From NCBI GenBank assembly GCA_015146655.1, contig VKHL01000006.1:310001-374000 (forward strand): a stretch of DNA of 64,000 bases, read 5' to 3'. Positions within the stretch are counted from its first letter, which is position 1, and each line of letters opens with the position of its first letter. The translations under genes and the position numbers were made by a program. Positions 20,443 through 31,841 of this stretch are shown here, one piece after another. The notes under the pieces were generated by a model. The model saw nothing but the letters and a program-made list of their open reading frames with translations, was not told the origin of the DNA and made no database searches. This DNA comes from Ochromonas danica. Taxonomy: Eukaryota; Sar; Chrysophyceae; Chromulinales; Chromulinaceae.

Positions 20443-23400
20443 ATGATTGACCCATTCCAAGAACTTCAAAAGTTACAAGAAGAAATTGCTCGTTTGAAAA
20501 GAGTACGAGATGATGCTTTAATGGAGGTGGAAAAAGCAAAGCAGGGGGTGAATGAACTTCAAAAACCAACCACTGCGAACAGCCAGCAGCACAGCCAGTC
20601 AACTGGGACTAACCCCTTGCCACATTACTCAGATAAGAGCTATTGGACCGAGAGATATCGTAGCAATGAATCAAACCAATCCAGCGTGGTCTCATCGCCT
20701 ACTTATGAGTGGTATGCCTCTTATTCCACTCTCACCCCACTCATTGCAGCATCTCTTCAGAGATCTGCTGATCCTCAGCATACACAAATCCTACTACCTG
20801 GATGTGGGAATTCAGATCTTGGAGAGCAACTCTCTATTAGCTATCCAGGTATGAATTCAATGTGATATGCTTCCTACCATGGTCTTTCTCCACTTATTCC
20901 TTGACCACCACAGAGAAATCGATCGTCGCCATAGATTTTGACAAAAACGTTCTCCAATCGATGAGAAAACGTGCAAAATCCCGATCTCTTGAGAATATCT
21001 CCTACGAAGAAGTGAGCGCGATCATATTCATCTCTGACTGATTGGTCAAGTTGGGGGTTAATGTGGATTTCTGCATGGTGACTAACAGGGGGATGTGCTT
21101 GACCTTCGTTCACACCGAGCAGCTTCATTCGACTTGATCCTTGATAAGGGAACATTAGATGCTATAGCTAGTGGAGGGCAAGATGGAAAAGAAGACTCAC
21201 AGAAGTTGGAAAGTCAAGTAAGTACAGACAAGTCATCAGGTAGACTTGCATTACCATTAATTAGATGTTTTGAACGCTATTAGAGTAGCAAAGTTGGTCG
21301 GTATTGCCTGGAAATGTGGAGAGTGCTTCGTATCGGGGGTCAGTTTGTGGTAGTCACAACAATGTCCCCGTCGATCTTTGAGACCTTGGTTGTTGCTCCC
21401 ATCGAATCTGCCTGTATAAAACCTGGAGAAGAAGAGGATAGCCATGGATCTGATTGGCGTTCTGGTTGTATTATTGCACCTCTCAAAACAGAAGCAGGTG
21501 GTGCGATCTTCTATTATTCTCTTTCCAAGCACCGGAATGTCTTGTCGCAGAAGGAGTTTCTTGCTAGCGCCTTCGCACAAGCTTTACAGGAAGCAAGAGA
21601 AGAGGACGAAGATCAATGGATGATGATGGTAAGGCCGCTATCCTCGTAAATGTTGATGGTGGTAAAAGGTAAATGTTTTAACAGGAAAAGGAGGCGATGG
21701 AGGCAGCAGCGGCTGATTCGCAAAAGCTAACTGGACCATTGGAATGTATATTTTCTATTACAGAGGCTGAAAAGGTACTCTCTATGTGTTTTCGTATTGC
21801 TGTGATTCATAAATAAAGGTTGGATGCTGTTTTGATAGATCGAGTTTTTTGCTGGGGTTCTTCCTACTGCGAGTGTCGATTTGATCGTCCAAGAAGACGC
21901 CAGTGTCTTTGTTAGTGGAGGAGTTATTCGTGTTAACTATCGGTTCACTTCATCGAGCAGAGATATTGCAGGCGATGGTTGGCGAGAGGATGACTTTATT
22001 CGACTGGTCTGCACAGGTCATGACAATCACAACAAATCAAACAGTCACACTTATCAGTATGCCAGTAATGATCAACTATCTGAGACGATCTACTATCTTG
22101 ACCTTCCTTCCTCCTTATATCAGTCACAAGATGGTCAGCAATGGGTATTTGAAGGAAATATCTCTATCCCGCTGCCGTCTTATGCTGGGCTCTTCGTTCT
22201 TGCGTACACACGACGACTGCCCAGGGACTTTCAATCATCTGCTTCCATTCAGCAACAAACACGATCTTCTAGTTATGTGGAGTTGGCGGTGACAGCTCCG
22301 TTTTCAATACCTTGTTCAATATATGAAGGTCATCCAGATCAACTACCGCGGCCAGTGACTGTTCCCGGGAGAAGAAGTTTGAAACCTGTGGCGCGTTTCA
22401 ATCAACCATATATATTGAAGGTGGATAATATGAACCATATTCAAGCGTTACATATCGATCTTTCATGGGCGACTCCTGTCTTCGTGGATATGAATCGACT
22501 CAATGTGTGGGTGACCAAGAGTTCTCCTCAAATGATGTCCACAACGGGTGATGGAGGGGGTTCAGTGCTTTTCCAATTGCTGTTAGAAGTAGATCAAATA
22601 TTCTCCGCTGATCCAGAAGGTGGAGAAGAAAGACATTATGCTGAGAAAGTGGTCACGGAGCATTACGAGGTGATGATAGGAGAAGATCAGTGGTTGACTG
22701 GTCGTCATGCAGCACAAGGTGAATCGTATTGTTTCTACTGGAATCAAGCTATATGTGAAGTGAAAGATAGTTCTCTTGTACACATACGACTACCTTATCA
22801 AATAGAAAAGCAAAAAGCAAATGCAGTTGATCGAAAGAAGATTCATTCCATAGATCCAAACAATCTCGCAGAGTTGGTCCATATCAATCTCCATTGTGGC
22901 TTCTGTGAGCAGAAGATTGTGGATTACTCATCTCTGACACAGTTTCATCTTTTACCATCGGGACTTTTTGATGAGGTAGATAACAGCATACTAATACTAA
23001 CTATTCTGAAATTATCTGTTGTTCATCATAACAAAAGCTAATATTTGATTGTGTGCTGTACTCTATAGAGTATGCATGAGTTCTTTTGTTGTGAAAATGT
23101 TGATCATTTATCTCTTCGCGTAGAGGATATGGAGGTGAATTCAAACAGCTTTCATTGTGGACCTGTGTTTGCTTTGCTGTCTTCTTCCTCTGTTATCAAG
23201 AATACTTGTGAATTGGATTGTAAAGCGGGACAAGGTCTTTCTGATATTTTCACAGCGATGGGGTCTGCTTTGGCAACAAGTCCCTTAGACAAACTCCCTC
23301 AAGTTGACCAACCTAAGAAAAGGATGGATTTCTTGAGAAGGTCTTTATTCTCCTTTGTTAATATTGATACTTGTTATGTGAGGTGCAGACGTTGTGAGAG

Positions 23401-24187
23401 TCTCTTGGGGGAAGCAACCTTGTCTGCCAATAGTGCTGAAGAGAATACACCTGCCAACAATGAAGGCAGCAATGATGACACTTCTCTTGATATTTCAGAG
23501 GCATCGCAAATAAGATTATATTGGCATCGAGTTCATCTAGACGATTGCTCTGAAAGGTCTCTGCAGACACTTCATAGTCAAGATCCATCCTGGAGATGGA
23601 TGCAAACAACAACCTCGATTGACCAAGTCTTTGCTCGCACTTGTCAATATTTGTTTGAGAAATTTAATGCAGTTGTGTGTTGTGTTTATCTTTTGGATGA
23701 ATCAACTTTCCAGCAATCCTTACAAAACAACAGGTAACACCACAAACATTCCTTTATGTGCTATTTGTATTTTCAACCTTTTCTGTGTTGAAACACTTGT
23801 TTGTGATGTTAGACTGGAAATGTTCTTAGTTAGAATCTTGTCATGTAGTCATCAAATGGCAGTTGTTGATGGGTCGGATAGGGTAGGGAATGAGATCGCC
23901 AATAGTCATGCACTTCTTCGAGAGTGTGTCAAACTGGGGTGTTATCTTGAGACTGACGCATCCGTGCGCTTGCGAGGTACAGAAGTTCGTCTGCCTCTTG
24001 AACGTGAGGATTATGTTGAGGTAAGTGTTGGACATGAAATTATTTTTCTTGTGTTCTCTCTCATGAATAGTTTGTCATTGCATGCTATTAGTTGAAACAA
24101 GTACTCCATCAAAAATGTGGAGAAATTGAATGTCAAGGTAGTAGTAGTACACTCAAGATATGGCCCAGTGCATGTTTGTATATCTAA
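20443..24187 (+). CDS. METTL13-type methyltransferase fused to SKICH-like and UBE3D-type regions
   Basis: Nine exons: 20443-20848, 20914-21011, 21089-21217, 21284-21628, 21685-21774, 21839-22975, 23069-23733, 23813-24020 and 24092-24187. All junctions are GT-AG and keep frame, giving 1,057 residues. Residues 1-50 are coiled coil. About 65-300 is a SAM methyltransferase like the N-domain of METTL13 (which methylates eEF1A): YWTERY, LPGCGNSDLGE (118-128), IDFD (142-145), DLILDKGTLDAI, RVLRIGGQFVVVT. About 365-500 resembles SKICH (VFVSGGVIRVNYRF ... GLFVLAYTRR). About 680-1057 resembles the UBE3D/HECT_2 region: CGFC (709-712), CRRCESLLGE (841-850), LGCYLETDASV near 1003. UBE3D is an E2-binding ubiquitin ligase. 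The three-part fusion is not one I know. Confidence 0.8.
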
Positions 24188-24377
24188 AATCATGAACGAA
24201 GAGTGCATCATCATCTAAAATCAAGCGTCAATAGCATGAAAGGTTGTGATATTAGCACATAATCATGTTCTTCAAGTTAAAGTTGTTAGACACAAAGCTA
24301 GGGAGGATTGGGGATTCGACTTTCCAGATAGACAAATCAGGGTTTAAACTCTCATAAGTAGACTTCACCTCGTCCAG

Positions 24378-24408
24378 ATTGTCTGCCTCTCCACGAAGGG
24401 CAGACAAT
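24378..24408. other. Perfect 10-bp hairpin in 3' flank
   Basis: attgtctgcc (24378-24387) and ggcagacaat (24399-24408) with an 11-nt loop lie between the fusion gene and the NYN gene. It may mark the 3' UTR or termination region; function unknown. Confidence 0.5.
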
Positions 24409-24452
24409 TAAATCAATTAATTACCTTTGCAAGAAATAGAGAGAAAATCAAT

Positions 24453-26476
24453 ATGATTATTCATTTTTCTCAGTCTATTTTGTTAATATTACTACTATCT
24501 TCTTGTCTTCTTGGAAGAATAGATGCATTAATCAAGTTGCCACAGAGAATTTTGACCAATTTACCGAAAAGTCCAAGAAGTGAGATAATGCAAACAAATG
24601 CAGTCTCACCTCTCAAGGTGATGGTCTTTGTTGATGGTACTTGGCTTTATTATTCTCTTGTTGCTGGAAGAGGAAATGAAAAAGGTGATCCACTAAGACG
24701 AAAGCTTGGTGCAAATTGGCAAAGTCGGTATTCCATCGAATGGGCCAAATTCCCCAAACTAATTGCAGATAATCTGAGCAGTCAGCTTCATCGAGTTGGT
24801 GCTCTTCGTCCTGATGTAGAAATTAGTAGAACAACAGTCTTTACTTCTTTACGTGCAGACACTTCTATTATGGATCCTCGTGAGATGATGCTTTCACAAT
24901 TCCATCGTGCAAACTTTGATGTTCACAGGTACTGTAATTATATCCTCTTCAACATATCTTGCTTATACAGATCGATATAATGGTATGGTTGGTATTGATG
25001 GAATAGGTTTTTAACAAAGAACACACAAGAGAAATGTGTAGATATCTCATTAGCAGTGGAAATGTTATATTTGAGTACTGTCAATGATGCCTTTGATATC
25101 GCTGTCTTAGTAAGTGGTGATAAAGACTTTGTACCTGTCTTAGAGAAGACACGTATGTTAGCCAAACGTGTTGCTATCTGTTCGATGAGGGGTAGTTGCA
25201 ATAATGATTTATGTAATAATGAAAATACGGTTCGTGATTTCGATATGATCTGGTTGGATGATTATATTGAAGAGCTTTATGTTCCAAAACATCCTCTCTT
25301 AAAAGGTTTGGAAGTGCTATCTATTCCTCTTATTGGTTGATGGTTAATTATAATAATTTGGGGGATGTGTCTGTAGGAAAGGACTTTGTGGAGTGTACCT
25401 TAATTGAGACTATCGTTGATGTAAGTGATCCTTTACGATAGGTGTTTCCTGTTTTAACTTCTTTTTGTTTCTGTCTTAAATATTGGATATAGATTATCAA
25501 AAGTGCAAGGAAAGAGAATGAAGGTTATCCTTCCTATGATCTGGGCAGAGGATTACTCTTCAAGATGGTTGCCCCCAATATGACAGCATTCCAAATGCTA
25601 AGAAATTCTTACTCTAATTTACGCAATTTTCTGGAACAACATGATGAATTCTTTACCCTTATTAATATGCCTGTCTTAGACGATGGTTCTCAAGCCTATG
25701 GTGTTGCATTAAAGAATCTTACAGCGCGTTCTGTTGTTGTCACCCCTTCAAATGAACCTTCTACTACTAGTATTTCTGATCAAGAAATCAAAGATGTTGT
25801 TTATCATATACTTGAAGCTCATGGAGGTTCACTATTCTCACGAGATCTAGGTCGTGCATTAAATCGTATAATGCGAGATGGTGCTAGCTTATTATCAATT
25901 ATTAAAAGTCGCCATGCAATGTTGCGATTCTTTCTCATGGAACATGATGATGCTTTTAGAATCAATACTAATGTTCGATCAATCCCAGTAGTTGGTGGTC
26001 CAAATCCAGGCTTTGAAACTGTGGCAAAGAAAGCATATATTCCACGATTCCCACCACCTGCTGATTTACCAGAAGCTCTTCTAAGATTTTTCGACCATAG
26101 ATTAGGAGGAGAAAGCAAAGTGGAACAAGAAGAAGAACCCTTGGAATCTTTCCAAACTGTGGATTCTGTATTAGAAGATGATGACCATGTCACATATGAA
26201 GATAACGATAGTCAAGATAACGATAACTTCGAGACTGATGTCAAACCTTCCATGGATAGTTACAATGACCAAGACTCTGAGACGACAAGCAGTCTGGGGG
26301 GTATTGAAGATGTTGAATTACAATTGAATCCTTTGGCATCGAAGGGGTTGAATCACTTGTCTCCCAAGCTAACGCTCAAGGAAATTAAGGAACGACTAAA
26401 GCTCCTGGGCTTGTCCACAGTGGGGAATAAAGACGTTCTCTTGAAGCGTTTGGAAGAAGGTGAAAAGGAACTTTAG
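24453..26476 (+). CDS. NYN-domain putative ribonuclease with two OST-HTH-like repeats and a SAP domain
   Basis: Exons 24453-24928, 25007-25305, 25377-25420 and 25493-26476 give 600 residues. Residues 1-25 form a strong signal peptide (ILLILLLSSCLLGRIDA) and 26-50 a basic, Ser/Pro leader, a layout used for plastid import in secondary algae. NYN (PIN-like nuclease) domain about 55-255: VMVFVDGTWLYYSL with Asp61, and VLVSGDKDFVPVL with Asp195 and Asp197; these are the expected metal-binding acids. Two related helical units, about 280-345 (YDLGRGLLFKMVAP...LRNFLEQHDEFFTL) and 375-440 (SRDLGRALNRIM...LRFFLMEHDDAFRI), look like OST-HTH/LOTUS RNA-binding repeats. An acidic linker precedes a C-terminal SAP motif (LTLKEIKERLKLLGLSTVGN). 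Likely an organellar or secretory RNA-processing enzyme. Confidence 0.87.
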
Positions 26477-27229
26477 TTAAACAAGTGCAGACTATTGGTG
26501 TCAATTGAGGACACAGATAGTGGAAGTAAAAAGAATGAAGAATTTAATTACTATATTACGCACTTTCTTTAATTTATATGTCTAGCAAACGCTAAAGGGC
26601 ACGAGTATTATTAACAGCTATTGTCAATTGTATTGCTCTAAAGGAAATGTCATCATACCCAATACTCTGCTACAGGATCTCTCCCAAACATTCATCTATA
26701 ATACACACGGACTACATACAATTGGGAAGATAGAGACCTATAGTAGAGTAGAATCGAATGAAATCAAAAGCTGACAAATAAGGTCATAGTATTCATGAGG
26801 GACTGCTAAGATTGGTTCGAATCCGCTGTAATATTGTACTCTGTAAGTGCTAGATGCTTCATAAACTATGTCATAATTTTATGAACAATAATTTCACTTA
26901 CAACAACAAAAGCAAGATAGTGAACAATGTCAAAAATCCTTGTGTCAAAATCTATTATCAAAAAGAGAGAGACAAAAAGAGTAATTGTAAATATCTAGTA
27001 GTGGGTAGTGGGTTGTTCTTGTTGTAGTGCCAGTAGTTGAGGATGGTTCCCAACAATGACCTTGTTTTCATATTGATATGAAAAGTAATCCATCCTGTAC
27101 AATCTGTCCCTACCAGCTACTACACCACCACTACCACACAGAGGAAGAGACATCCTAGTATGCGCGAAGAAGAAGTAGAAGAAGAAGGAGAAAATAGGAA
27201 AAAGAATGGTCTTCATCAAATTGAAGAGA
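26477..27229. other. Intergenic
   Basis: No supported gene. The open minus-strand frame 26995-27243 starts with GTG. It could be a 3' exon of the following small gene (gtttaat...actag intron), but the phases do not agree. A B-box-like GGTTCGAATCC at 26813-26823 lacks a tRNA around it. Confidence 0.4.
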
Positions 27230-27499
27230 TTAAACCTCTTCACAATGGGATGTTATTCGTTGGAGCAGGTCGTGATTTATTGGATAAAGTGTGGGGAACC
27301 CTCTTTGATGATTGAGAAAAGGTTCTTGGACTTTATACCAAAGATCAATACCAGCTTCAACATATTCTTGACGAGATGGGATAAGAATGACGGTAGAATA
27401 GTCTGAATATCGTACACGCTTCTTCTTTTTACCAAATTGAAGACGATCTTTCTCAGAACCAATATCATAAATTTCCCAATGATCAAATTGAAAAGACAT
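27230..27499 (-). CDS. Small orphan protein with V-R-Y/ILIPSR motif
   Basis: An 89-residue ORF beginning MSFQFDHWEIYDIG. The central segment RVRYSDYSTVILIPSRQEYV...LWYKVQE resembles a short motif (basic-V-x-[FY]-x-x-x-x-V-x-x-IPS-x-x-[EY]) that I remember from many diatom and dinoflagellate proteins of unknown function; that link is from memory and unverified. The last residues may be replaced by a second exon, since GAAGAG|gtttaa near the end could be a weak splice donor. No signal peptide. Confidence 0.5.
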   Translation of the reverse strand: MSFQFDHWEIYDIGSEKDRLQFGKKKKRVRYSDYSTVILIPSRQEYVEAGIDLWYKVQEPFLNHQRGFPTLYPINHDLLQRITSHCEEV

Positions 27500-28669
27500 T
27501 ATTTATTACTATAAATAAATATAATAATCTAAGAGAAATAATAGGCTAAAGGATAAAATAGGTTGACAATAGTATCTTGGTGATGGAAAATGTTCAAGAG
27601 AGTTCGGAGTTCGTTCTGACTTTGCTCTATATCGTATGTCAGCACATTGGGAGGAGGATAAAGCCAGATCACAAACAAAGTAGTTGTCACCTCTTTTACC
27701 AATGATGACGATGCAGATCAAAAGGTCGGTCGGCAGAGTCAAGGCAGTCCTGGAAAGCAAGAGCAACCTCCACTACTTCGTTTGCATTGATTTCCCTTGA
27801 CTGCTTGCCTTGAACCGCACGCTTCAATTGCACATCGCACACACGCCAGCTCAACTTCACCCGCAACACAACAGCCGCTGCTCCACTCCAGCACTCCAAC
27901 GACCACCCGCTTGCGTTCGTTAACAATGAAGATGATATGTAGGTTGATATTAGTATCTGTAGGTAAGTAGTTGTTTGATGTGTTTGATATTGTTATGTAG
28001 TTTAATTATGTAGTTCATTGATATTTGGTTTAATACTAGACTAAGTAGATTATTTTGATTAATTGCTATCGTACATTATCAACAGTTGAAGTATATTAAC
28101 CGTTTAAATTATATTAAGTTTTCAGTTTATAATACAGTGACGGCCTTTATTTTGTTTGTAGCTCCAAAACTGTTATATTGCACCTAAAGCAAAGCACATC
28201 AAAGTACGTAAACTTCTCTCATTTTACACTATCCTCCTATAGAAAATAGATACTATCTAATCATCTTATACATCTTACAATCCCTTCAAACTATTCAATA
28301 TCAATATCTAGATAACCATATCTATCCTCTCAACCACTCTGTTAGAGTGTGTGTGCACAAGCAGAGACACACCCAGGACCACTTGACAAACGCCCACGTC
28401 AGCATTCCTCATATGAGCAAAAAACTGTTTCTCCGCCAGATGGGGAAAATGAATGCCACCGAAATGGCCCCCGCGGGCTGTCCGCGTCAGCGCGGCAAGA
28501 ATTGAAGAACAGAGTGGCACTTCCCACGAATTAATGTCTCCATGCACGAACTCATTGAGGGTATGTGGCCTATTGACAGTTCTTGCTGAGTTGCTAATTG
28601 AATAGATGAGTCAGTATTTCTTTCAAGTGAAAGGCAAGAGATATTTTTAGAGTTGATTAGGAAAGAATT
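27500..28669. other. Intergenic / upstream region of the double-bZIP gene
   Basis: 1.17 kb with no supported gene. Short ORFs on both strands (27509-27766, 27696-27926, 28308-28547) lack family resemblance or ATG. A very AT-rich stretch covers about 27960-28320. Confidence 0.4.
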
Positions 28670-30526
28670 ATGAATCTCCACCCTACTATCTTACCACCAT
28701 CAAGTAATGATTCTACCAAGCTTGAACCTGGGATTGTTCCAGCAAAAAGAAGGAAATTAACAGGCGATGAGCGCCTGAATCGAAGGTAAGGAATCTAAGA
28801 TCAACTTGTTGATTGAAGGTCAGGATTAACTTTCTTTCTTGTGTTGTTACAGTCGAGAAAGGAATCGTGTTCATGCACGTAAAACAAGAGAAAGAAAGAA
28901 GAACCAAACTGCTGCACTTCAAGGACGTATCAATGAACTATATGAAGAGGTAATGCATTGCAACTTCACCTCCCAAGTGCTGATAATCCATTCTGATCAC
29001 TTTACCAACTGTCATTACACAGGGTGAACGTCTTCGTCAAATGATTGATGAACGTTACACTGCAAGTGGTTTGTTAGGTTTGAGAGAGACGATTACTGAT
29101 AAGAGTGGAGATAAAGTCCCCATCCTCCCTTCTACCCAAGTATGTGATAACTATTATCACCAAGTTCTTTCAGAGAACAGTTGGTTACGAGAAGGTCACA
29201 GTCTAGTGGGCCTACCATTTGTCAATTTACCACTTCCAGTTCACCCAGAGAAGCGAGTAAGAAGAAGTGGTAAATACACTCCTCAGGAAAGAGAGCGTAT
29301 CAGGTTAGTTAACGAGGATATTAGTTCTGGTACGTGACGCAGTCTAAATAGCTCTGTTGTGTTGTATAAAGACGCGAACGCAATCGAATGCATGCCAAGA
29401 AGACACGAGATCGCAAGAAGTTCTTCTTGGAAACTAGTGAGAAGATCATCAATGAGATGGAGAAAGAAGCTCACCAGCTTCGCGAATATTTACTAAAATT
29501 AGGTGTCATAACCGAAGAAGAGTGCAAAAAGCTGCAACAAAGAGAAATCGAAGCAAAGAAAGAATTGGCCAGTCTAAAGGTTAGATGTAACTTCATTGTT
29601 GTTTGCCTAGTATTAACATGGAGTGCCGTGTTGATCAGGTCTATCATCACCATGGCCAGGAAGAAGAAGATTTGGAAGCTGATGATCAAACAAGTAGTGA
29701 TGATGAGATGAATGTTGATGGTGAAAGATCCAGTTCAGATGAAAACGAGAAGGTGTCGTCTTGGAGTGGTTCAAATGATGGTTCATCTTCATCCAACCCA
29801 TCATCAAGCAATAATGACAGCAGCACATCACACGATATGACTGTTTCTTCCAAGAGCATATCAAGAGATGGAGAAGAGACAACCAGCAACAAAAGTAATG
29901 ATGCCAATGATGCAGCATCATCATCGTCTCAAAGTACGAGTGTTGGCCACAATAACACGGCAACCTCGAGCAATAGTGATAGTAACAACAACAGCATGAG
30001 TAACAGCTCCAGCGGTCGTAGGTACCCAAGTATGTCCATCGGAACCTCTGAAAAAAGTGATAATTTGATGCTGAGTGGTAGTGATGATCGTGACAGTCCG
30101 AATGAGATTACAAGCAGTAATGGTAATTCGGGTAGTATGGGAAGTGGAGAGGAGGAAGGAGATACATCATCGATAACAAAACAGGTTGCCACACACAACC
30201 ATTCAGGATCTGATAAGTGTGCCAATGTACCTGTTGGAACAGTTCTAGCAGTGTATGGGCACTTAAGCCAACAAACAGGTCGCAAGAAAGGTCATGTCTC
30301 ATTCCCCACTTCTTCAGCAGCTAAGATGGAGATTCTACCATCGCGAGAGGGACCATCCAGTCAGTTTAATGATCTCAAAGTGTCCATTGAGCCTACAATG
30401 TCGAATCTTCCCGAGTCATCGCATGAAGATGCAGCGGTGCTAACCTCTATTGAAGTGGCGACAAAGATGGGTTCGTCTAATCCTTCTAGTGATGGTAAAG
30501 ATATTCCCCAGACTTCCAGTGAGTGA
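28670..30526 (+). CDS. Transcription factor with two bZIP domains
   Basis: Exons 28670-28785, 28853-28949, 29023-29303, 29372-29579 and 29639-30526 give 529 residues. The first basic region (about 39-55, SRERNRVHARKTRERKK) and a short zipper (AALQGRINELYEEGERLRQMI) are followed by about 90 residues, then a second basic region (about 164-180, RRERNRMHAKKTRDRKK) with a longer zipper to about 234. Both have the N-x7-R core of bZIP DNA contact (N-R-V/M-H-A-R/K-K-T-R). The RNRMHAKKTRDRKK form is typical of stramenopile bZIPs. The C-terminal 290 residues are Ser/Asn/Asp-rich and disordered, probably an activation region. Each basic region is split by an intron at the same place, just after the leading Arg/Ser, which suggests an internal duplication with its intron. 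Confidence 0.88.
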
Positions 30527-30781
30527 TTGAAGGGAGATTACGGGACTGCTGTTTTATTCAAGTTTTGAATGGTTGAGATCATATTATCTGCTTCTAGCTC
30601 TGCTATAATCACTCTTTTGTACAAAGATGACTTAGAAAATGAAATGCTCATGAACCACGTGCGTGTGCACAACATGTAGGCATTTTTGAAACACGTCCGA
30701 TGTATGGTTTAATTGGATAATGTTAATTTCCGCATTGTGTAATTGGACGACGACGACAAAGCGTGACCTAACAATCTTGCT

Positions 30782-31438
30782 TCATTCGAACATCTTCAAA
30801 CCATCTTGCCATGCTTTACAGGTCATGCCTTGGCGAGCAAGATAGCACTTCACTCCCAAACGGGAGACACTTTCAATGTTCCCATATTCATTATCAAAGA
30901 AGAGCATGTCAGAATAGTCAATATGCGGGAATTTCTTCTGAAGATTACGGAAATGAGTTTGCTTGTTGGCTTTGTAGATCTCACTGGAATGTACAACTTG
31001 ACCTATTCGCTCTCCTCCAGCAGTAGAGAACTTCTCAAGACACTCGGCCGCCCATTCTGGTTCATCCGTGCAGGATACCCAAGCCACCTTGACTTCAGCC
31101 AGTGCAGGGTCTGTCCGCAGATCGTGCAAAATGCGATCGGTCACACCCAATAGACGCACGCTTGTTCCAGCACAGTCAATTAAGTCTTTACCATTCCCAG
31201 CTATCCGAAATGGTGCACCACCACCCCATAATTCATACATATCAGGAGACCATATAGTTCCATCTAAATCAAATGCGATTAACTTGGGCAACTTCTCCGC
31301 ATTATAGTTCATCAAAGCTTCCATCTGATGATGATGAGGACGACCACTCATGTTAATTCCTTCTATCAACAATAATAAATCTAATACAACACAGAATAAT
31401 AAGATAAGGATAAGACTAGTCAGAACAAATCCTTTCAT
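30782..31438 (-). CDS. MDP-1-like HAD phosphatase with N-terminal signal/anchor
   Basis: A single exon of 218 residues. Residues 4-27 are a hydrophobic signal or anchor (FVLTSLILILLFCVVLDLLLLIEG). The HAD nucleophile motif IAFDLDGTIWSPDMYELWGG (Asp near 54, acid Asp two residues on) places it in the magnesium-dependent phosphatase-1 / acid phosphatase (PF12689) family. Motif II-like VAWVSCTDEPEWAAECL and the late LFFDNEYGNIESVSRLGVKCYL (motif IV Asp-Asn) agree. MDP-1 dephosphorylates protein-tyrosine or glycated/phospho-sugar substrates; the true substrate here is unknown. A second ATG (MSGRPHHHQ, residue 30) would give a cytosolic form. It ends 256 nt from the convergent bZIP gene. Confidence 0.88.
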   Translation of the reverse strand: MKGFVLTSLILILLFCVVLDLLLLIEGINMSGRPHHHQMEALMNYNAEKLPKLIAFDLDGTIWSPDMYELWGGGAPFRIAGNGKDLIDCAGTSVRLLGVTDRILHDLRTDPALAEVKVAWVSCTDEPEWAAECLEKFSTAGGERIGQVVHSSEIYKANKQTHFRNLQKKFPHIDYSDMLFFDNEYGNIESVSRLGVKCYLARQGMTCKAWQDGLKMFE

Positions 31439-31841
31439 CTGATACGATCGAAATCAACTTCTCCTATCCCACACACAAAAACACAAAAATACAAAAATAC
31501 AGACGAAGTGAGCTCTCCAATCGAATACTTCGACTTTAATCTCATCATTCTAGACTTTTCCTCTTCAGCCTGGTGTGGGCAGCGGCTGCTGTTCCTCGTG
31601 TTGAACAACAAGCAGAACCATTTGATTGAGAATTAATTTGGACATTAATTCCTTACCTGTCTTCTACTCTTTCCTCCTCTGGTTGTACTAAATCCTAACC
31701 TTGTCTTGACTTTAGTCTTCAGGTAAGATTGGAGTTTTTTTTTCTTTTAATGATTCGTTCCTCTTCATCTGGTCAGAGTTTGATTCACTTGTACATTCTT
31801 GTTGACGTTGTAAATAAAGAGAACACAGTGAATAGAAGAAA
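31439..31841. promoter_or_regulatory. Divergent promoter region
   Basis: Between the MDP-1-like gene and the SLC37-type transporter. A possible 5' UTR splice acceptor (ttgactttagtcttcag) ends at 31722. Nothing coding recognised. Confidence 0.35.

Noticed and set aside
26800-26835. B-box-like GGTTCGAATCC
   Set aside because: The T-stem has mismatches and no cloverleaf or A-box lies upstream.
26995-27243. Second exon for the small ILIPSR-motif gene
   Set aside because: The best donor and acceptor pair puts the two frames out of phase; the GTG start shows the ORF is not a separate gene.
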